NCBI GenBank assembly: GCA_029990175.1
Contig: JARKIP010000065.1
Coordinates: 5,522,501-5,586,500, forward strand
Source of the DNA: Petunia secreta
Lineage: Eukaryota; Streptophyta; Magnoliopsida; Solanales; Solanaceae
Length of the DNA: 64,000 nucleotides
Direction: 5' to 3'
Within the stretch, counting starts at the first letter, position 1, and each line of letters opens with the position of its first letter. Of the stretch, positions 58,566 to 64,000 are shown in pieces. A model generated the notes under the pieces. The model ran no database searches. It was not told where the DNA came from and saw only the letters and a list, made by a program, of their open reading frames with translations. The position numbers were made by a program, and so were the translations under genes.

Positions 58566-59154
58566 GTCTGTAGGATTAGGCTTCTCGAATTGGGTTATGG
58601 GATGATGTTTTGTAAGTATTTGAAGTTTTGTGGTTGCACAATCGGTAGTGATTTTGGGAGCGGGTATGAGAGTATGGCGCAGGGGTTCGTTGAGAGATCG
58701 AGGAGTACCATGCAGCAAAATCAAGATAAATGCAAATAGAGATTAAGGTAAAGTAAACTTCCCTGTTGAGTTGAGCTCTCCTTTGTCTAGTCTTCTCTCG
58801 GGTGCTCAGCGCTAGGGAATGTGTGCCTCTCTTCTGGGGGATATCCATTTGCTTAGCGCTTCTCGTCAAGGAACAATTGTTTCGTCGCGCCGAGCTGTCA
58901 TTGGATCATCTTGCCAGTGCAACGCCAGATTGTATGTCCTGCGATAAAAGTGAATTTTCCAAAATAGTATGTATGTAACACATAAAGAGACTTGCCTGTT
59001 GTTGGATCGTCTTGCCATTGCTTTTCGTCATTTAAATGTGTGCTTGTCGTGTCGAGCTGTGTACCCCTTTTTTGTATTAAGCTGTGTAACTCTTCATACA
59101 GGGTTGTCTATCAATCTTTCATTAAGTTGCACACCCTTAGTCATGCCATCCTTT

Positions 59155-60245
59155 CACGGGGCTGTCTACCCTCCAGGCTGTCTACCCTTTGTCATGCTAT
59201 CCCTTCACCAGGTTGTCTACCCTCCAGGCTGTCTTCCTCTTATTATGCCAAACTCTGCATAGGTCTGTCTATCATCTGCAATTCCAAACTCGACATCGGG
59301 CTGTCTACCCTCAGTCAATGCCAAACTCTGTATCCGATTGTCTACCCTCTATCATGCAAAACTCGATATCGAGCTGTCTACCCTCCGCCATGCCAAACTC
59401 TATTTCGGGTTGTCTACCCTCTGCCATGCCAAACTCGACATTGGACTGTCTACCCTCAGTACCATATGCCATGCCAAACTCGACATCGGGCTCTCTACCC
59501 TCAGTCAATGCATTGGGCTTTTTACCCTCTGCCACGCCAAACTCGACATCGGGCGGTCTACCCTCAGTCAATACCAAACTCTACATCGAGCTGTCTACCC
59601 TCCGCCATGCCAAACTCGACATCAGGCTGTCTACCCCCAGTCAATGAATCGGGTTGTCTACCCTCCGCCATGCCAAAATCGACATCGGGCTGTCTACCCT
59701 CAGTCAATGCATCGAGTTGTTTACCCTCCGCCAATGCATCGGTCTGTCTACCCTCTGCCATGCAAACCTCGATATCAGGCTGTCTACCCTAAGTCAACGC
59801 CAAACTCGACATCAGTTGTCTACCCTCAGTCAATACCAAACTCTGCATCGGGCTGTCTACCCTCCGCCATGCCAAACTCGACATCGGGTTTTCTACCCTC
59901 AATCTATGCATCGGGTTGTCTACCCTCCGCCATGCCAAACTCGACATCGGGTTGTCTACCCTCAGTCAATGCACCGGGCTGTCTACCCTGTGCCATGCAA
60001 AACTCGACATTGGGCTGTCTACCCTCAGTCAATGTCAAACTCTGCATCGGGCTGTCTGCCCTTTGTCATGCCATACTAAACATCGGATCGTCTCCCCTCA
60101 ATCAATGACAAACTCCACATCAGGCTGTCTACCCTTTGCCGTGCCAAACTTAACATCGGGCTGTCTACCCTCTGTCATGCCAAACTTCTCACAGGGTTGT
60201 CTACCCTCAGGGTTATCTACCCTTTTGCCATATCATTTATTATCG
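59155..60245. repeat. 36-nt minisatellite in the 3' region of element F
   Basis: About 28-30 units. The common unit begins ATCGGGCTGTCTACCCTC and ends GCCATGCCAAACTCGAC; a variant has AGTCAATACCAAACTCTGC. Because 36 is a multiple of 3 and the unit has no stop in any plus frame, three overlapping long frames run through it (266, 152 and 256 codons) plus two on the minus strand. They are repeat artefacts unless shown otherwise. The flanks 58566-59154 have no recognised content. Confidence 0.93.
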
Positions 60246-61050
60246 GGCCGTATGCCCTTCAAAAAAAGTAAAGTGCAAAAAATAGAATGCCATTGTTATA
60301 TCATGCAGTGTGCTATGAAAACAATCGTGTTTCTTTTATAATGCCTTTCTTTAGTTTTTTGAGGGGATTTCAAAAATTTCTGCCCAGTGTCAAATTTGCG
60401 TCTTTTGGAATTTTTGAGGGGATCCTAAAAAATTTTGCCCCAATTTATTGCTTATGACAGATCACCGAGAGAGAGGGTGGTTACGTTGCACTGAATACCA
60501 ATGTATTGGCTAGATTTTGAATTCGTCATTTAGTGTGACGTTTGAGTATATCGATGACTATGAGCATGTGGATATTTGCATACTCAGACTGAGGTTCGGT
60601 ATTTGGATTTGGCTGGATTTGGAGGTTTTCCAAAATTGTGCTTGTTTTGGGTTGTATTGGGATGTTTTCATGCTTTGTGCTTTTCAAAAGTTATGGAGAT
60701 AACTCTAATAGATGGTCTTTGTAGAAAGTGTGTTTGTGGTTTGGGAGTTGGAGTTTCCCTTTGTTGGTTCTATTTGTACTATTGTCTTGCTCTGGTCGAT
60801 CAGACTCTGAACTCTGTGTTTTAGTGTTGGATGTCTTGTGGTGTAAGTGACGAGTGTAGATCTTGTTGGATCGAATTTAGGAATGGGTATCTTGGGAGTA
60901 GCTTGTTTGTTGAGTGCAATATCTTTTTGCTGAGCTAAAAGAGTAGAGGCGTGAGGTTTTGTTTTTTTGTGTCCTTGAACCTAACAAGGTGGTTGTTGAA
61001 ACTCTTGACAGGGGGAGAAGTTGTTTATTGTGTGAGTTGGGTGCAGCGTG
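60246..61050. other. Internal sequence of element F, no gene recognised
   Basis: TTTTTGAGGGGAT appears twice near 60360-60420. Otherwise GT-rich on the plus strand with no coding. GCGTG at 61046-61050 is the candidate left target duplication copy of element E. Confidence 0.4.
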
Positions 61051-61766
61051 TGATGCAACCCGATGCTCGGCCAAACAATTCACATGGAGCCAAGCACGGG
61101 AGTTGTAATAGCTAAAGGCTATGTTCGCACAACTGGAGCTGATCCATCAAGTGTTGGAGGTTTCAGGGCAATTCTGCATGCTCACTGACTCTGGAATTGA
61201 AAATACTCATCACGATCGCGAGTGCACAGACGCAATCGCGAAAGGCTAGAAAGGAGACCTACGCAATCGCAGGCAGCCAGACGCGATCGCGGAAGATGAA
61301 AAGGCAATGAAGCGCGATCGCGCAAGAGGCTGGTTGAAAGCCTTCGCCTGTGCGATCGCGTGACCATAGTCGCGATCGCGAGGCTATGATTTATTGCTCA
61401 GCGCGATAGCGCCTGTTACTACGTGATCGCGCTGAAACGAGGATCCGAAAGCCCATCAGTAGCTAATGACTTGATGGCCCATTGTTAAGGGTAACTAAGG
61501 CAAATGTGCCACACTATATAAACTACTTTTGTCATTAGTGTAGTTAGTTTTTGATGACATTTGACAAAGTGAGGAATTTGGCTAAGCTTGTTTGCTTTAG
61601 CACAGTATTAATCCTTGATTTGTAATTAGTCTTAGTTAATTGAGGATCAAATAGAATTGGTTCTCTTGTTTAGGTTCCCTAATTTACTTCTTTAATTCTT
61701 CTCTAATCAAGTTGGGTCTTTCTTTAATTCTTCTTCTTTTATTTTGTGTCTTTAATTTTCGTATAA
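61051..61766 (+). repeat. Element E 5' LTR
   Basis: Starts TGATGCAACC; the end is placed about three bases before the primer site, so it is uncertain by a few bases. TATA box TATATAA at 61515-61521. The U3 part carries the CGCGATCGCG array. Confidence 0.75.
61211..61433 (+). repeat. CGCGATCGCG motif array in U3 of element E
   Basis: Nine copies of a 10-12-bp palindrome (CGCGATCGCG with single changes such as CGCAATCGCG and CGCGATAGCG), spaced roughly 15-30 bp. It ends about 80 bp upstream of the TATA box. Confidence 0.9.
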
Positions 61767-61768
61767 TT

Positions 61769-61779
61769 TGTATCAGAAC
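61769..61779 (+). other. Element E primer binding site, mutated
   Basis: TGTATCAGAAC, differing from TGGTATCAGAGC by one missing G and one G-to-A change. Confidence 0.7.
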
Positions 61780-62790
61780 TGGATTAGTATTTGTTTTAAC
61801 AATCACTAACCCAATTTTGTTCATCAAGTAAAAAAAAAAAAATCAAAAATCCAAAAATATGAGTCTTAGGATTAGGTTTTTTTTTTTGGTGAAATTTTTG
61901 TTACCAATTGAAGATATTGTTGTCTACAAACTACTCCAAAAAGGAATTTGATCAAACAACAACAATTTGGTGCTGAATTGAAGGATTGAAACTTTAGGGT
62001 TCTTCATCAAGAAATTGGGGCTTTTGAACTTGGTTGTTGATATTGAAGGTTCAACTACTGGAGTTTGTTCACGGACCAACAAGGACTATAAATCTCAAAT
62101 TTGGAACAAAAACACGGTGGTTTGTGAAGATTCAAGTTGAAAAGTGGGTTTGAAAATCGGGTTCTGCTTCAAACCCAGAAGCTTACGCAATCGCGCAGGC
62201 CAATAATTAAAAGGCCTATGCGATCGCGAAAGTCCTACGCGATCGCACAAGTACTACCAGAGAAACCTACGCGAACGCGACACAAGCACGCGATCACGCT
62301 GAAAAACAATTTCCAGAAAAACAGATTCTTAGACAGATTGTTCGCAACAGCACCGTAACAGTTTCCAATCAACCGAAATCCAATTTCAGCATCAAGAACA
62401 GTGAGTTTATAGATCACAAACAAAATTTAATCTAATTCCGAATCTGATTCGTGCCAATTCGATTCGGGCCTTTCTTTCTTCCCTTTTTTTAAACTTTCCT
62501 AAATTGCTTTCGTCAGTTTCAATTATCCATTTCTTGTCACAACTATTCCTTTCGATCCCGAATTAGTTGAGTTTGATTGTCAAGTTGGACTTAGTGTGAG
62601 AAGAACAAACTTGTAATAGCCAAGAGTGGAAAAAGGCAAGTGTGGTGAGAGTATTAGAGCGAGTAAAAGCCAATCGTTGAGTTCAAACACAAGTGAATTG
62701 AGTGACATCAATTTGAGTGTAAACACTTAGGGAGCGATTCGGTGAGGACTCTTTCTACTAACCTTGTTTGTTTACTTGTTTGTTGGTAAA
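61780..62790 (+). other. Element E untranslated leader
   Basis: No credible coding. It contains the second CGCGATCGCG array (62185-62299). The region before gag is T-rich, ending TTGTTGGTAAAATGG. Confidence 0.65.
62185..62299 (+). repeat. CGCGATCGCG motif array in the leader of element E
   Basis: Five copies: ACGCAATCGCGC, TGCGATCGCGA, ACGCGATCGCA, ACGCGAACGCGA and ACGCGATCACGC. Same motif family as the U3 array of the same element, in otherwise AT-rich DNA. Confidence 0.9.
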
Positions 62791-64000
62791 ATGGCTCAAA
62801 AGGGAGTCGAGGCGGACATGGAACTTAAAACTATTATGCAAGCCTTGATAGCAAGTGTTAGCTCAATGCAAGATAAGTTTGATGGGATGAAGGAGACGTT
62901 TGATGAGCTAACTCGAAAGGAAAAGCTTCGGGAAATAGGTAAACAAGTGGATGACACACCTCCAACCGTGGGGGTGCGGGGTGATGGACCTAGCCGAATC
63001 TCTCGGGCTAATGACCGCTACTCTCACATGGTGGTCCAAGATACCTATTCTCCAAATGTCACTCCACAAGCAAGGGATCCCATTCATGATCTCCCAATAA
63101 ATGAACAACCAAGGGGTGACACTCCAAGGCCACTTGAAGATGAGTATTTTAATGCCCATGAGACTTATGACAATGACCCATTTCACTATCCGAGGGATGC
63201 ACGACAAGGGGAAGCTAGGGGTCGAGGTGGTCGATTTGGGGGAGGTTATCAAGGGAGAGTGGATCGTGATGGGGACTACTATGACCACGGGGGTTATGGT
63301 GGACAACGGAGGCATCCGGATGAAGATAGGGGGTTGAACACTATCAAGGTCAACCTACCTACCTTCCAAGGTGAGAGTGATTCGGATGAGTACTTGGAGT
63401 GGGTGGTCAAGACGGAGAGAATCTTTCAAAAAAACAACGTCCAAGATGCTACAAAGGTAAAGTATGCTATCACTATGCTTCTACTTGGTGGGAGTCCAAC
63501 CAAAGACAAAGGGAAACACACGGGCTCATTGCCAATGGGGGTTGGGCGGCTTTGAAATCCATAATGGAGGCTCGGTTTCTACCTCCAAACTATGAAGATG
63601 AATTGATCAAAATGTTCTATAATTTGAGGCAAGGAACTAAGAGTGTGGTGGAGTATTTTGATAAATTTGAGAAGACTAGAACAAGGGCCAACGTTCTAGA
63701 CGGTGACCGGTCTCTGATACCAAAGTTTTGTGGAGGTTTGAATAGGGAGATCTCCTCTCCAATGGAATTGCACCGATTTGAAAGTTTGAATGATGCGTTC
63801 CAAGCGGCTCTCAAGGTGGAGAAAGGGATCAAGTTAGACAAGTCTTACAAGACCAAAAACATCCCTTCCACTTGGAGCAAAGGAAAGGATAATGTGAAGG
63901 CTTATACCCTATGGCATAAGCTAAGGATTCCAAGCGAGAGTTCAAAGGCAACTTTGAAAGAACCAAGCCCAAGGAAGAGCCCAAGGCGGGAGGTAATAAA
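62791..64000 (+). pseudogene. Element E gag, partial
   Basis: ATG at 62791 (MAQKGVEADMELKTIMQAL). An N-terminal Arg/Gly/Asp-rich region (GRGGRFGGGYQGRVDRDGDY) precedes the gag core VNLPTFQGESDSDEYLEWVV, TERIFQKNN. A frameshift near 63490 ends this frame at 63555. The domain resumes in another frame: ALKSIMEARFLPPNYEDELI, FYNLRQGTKSVVEYFDKFEK, and ISSPMELHRFESLNDAFQAA. The sequence leaves the window before the zinc knuckle. Confidence 0.88.

Larger units (their letters stand above)
54189..61050 (-). mobile_element. Element F: 3' LTR and 3' region of an Ogre/Tat-type element, minus strand
   Basis: A 3.2-kb LTR (54189-57394) is preceded, in minus-strand sense, by a purine tract (57395-57411) and more than 3.6 kb of non-coding DNA with tandem repeats. 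Long LTRs and repeat-rich 3' regions are known for Ogre/Tat elements. The pol region is not reached: element E interrupts at 61051. Confidence 0.7.
61051..64000 (+). mobile_element. Element E: 5' part of a chromovirus-like Ty3/gypsy element, runs off the window
   Basis: LTR start TGATGCAACCCGATGC resembles TGATGTAGCCCGAACACG of element B. A degenerate initiator tRNA-Met primer site, a leader and a gag follow. Layout and gag type match elements B and D. Confidence 0.85.

Noticed and set aside
59155..60245. CRISPR-like array
   Set aside because: Units are contiguous without unique spacers, and the DNA is plant nuclear.
58992..60341. Overlapping frames of 266, 152, 256 and 141 codons as genes
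   Set aside because: They are the three readings of one 36-nt tandem unit; no motif or start context supports coding.

Overview
The window is nuclear DNA of a flowering plant, most likely a eudicot. The mix of Tat/Ogre-type and chromovirus Ty3/gypsy elements, a Ty1/copia element with a UBN2-type gag and a GGGGTCGTTTGGTT-type MITE suggests an asterid, perhaps Solanaceae; that last step is inference. I find no intact host gene, no rRNA and no CRISPR array. Nearly everything is retrotransposon sequence, much of it nested and carrying nonsense codons. Letters A to L are labels used only in this annotation.

Left third (1-26468): a minus-strand Tat-type element A runs from 2075 to 26468, with an antisense ORF remnant at its left, gag-protease at 23626-25543, a tRNA-Lys-type primer site and an LTR at 25984-26468. 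A has lost its reverse transcriptase, RNase H and integrase. Its left side is cut by a long LTR (H, 1-2074) that itself holds a MITE (1457-1686). A plus-strand chromovirus-like element B (4601-23203, GGCTT target duplication) sits inside A. Inside the gag of B sits a second Tat-type element C (7675-18968, ACACC target duplication). C has gag, protease, RT, RNase H, a second RNase H, integrase, a tRNA-Lys-like sequence and an antisense, apparently spliced ORF.

Middle (26469-36288): decayed minus-strand DUF1985/Ulp1-type coding sequence in two tandem, diverged copies, with internal tandem repeats, a perfect 15-bp hairpin, and a CACTA-like terminus at 34809. This gene type is commonly carried by plant DNA transposons.

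Right half (36289-64000): a Ty1/copia element L (36289-45491) is split by a 2.9 kb solo LTR G (41180-44066). A truncated Tekay/Del-type LTR J follows, then a minus-strand chromovirus fragment D (46441-50653), a third DUF1985 fragment, a minus-strand Tekay/Del-type element I (51182-54188), the 3' LTR and 3' region of an Ogre-type element F (54189-61050) with a 36-nt minisatellite, and the start of a plus-strand element E (61051 to the window end).

The most interesting observations are: element-specific palindromic GC-rich motif arrays placed both in U3 and in the untranslated leader of D and of E; a tRNA-Lys-like gene inside C, whose relatives use a tRNA-Lys-type primer site; the antisense ORF with well-formed splice sites; and the 36-nt minisatellite that keeps all three frames open.
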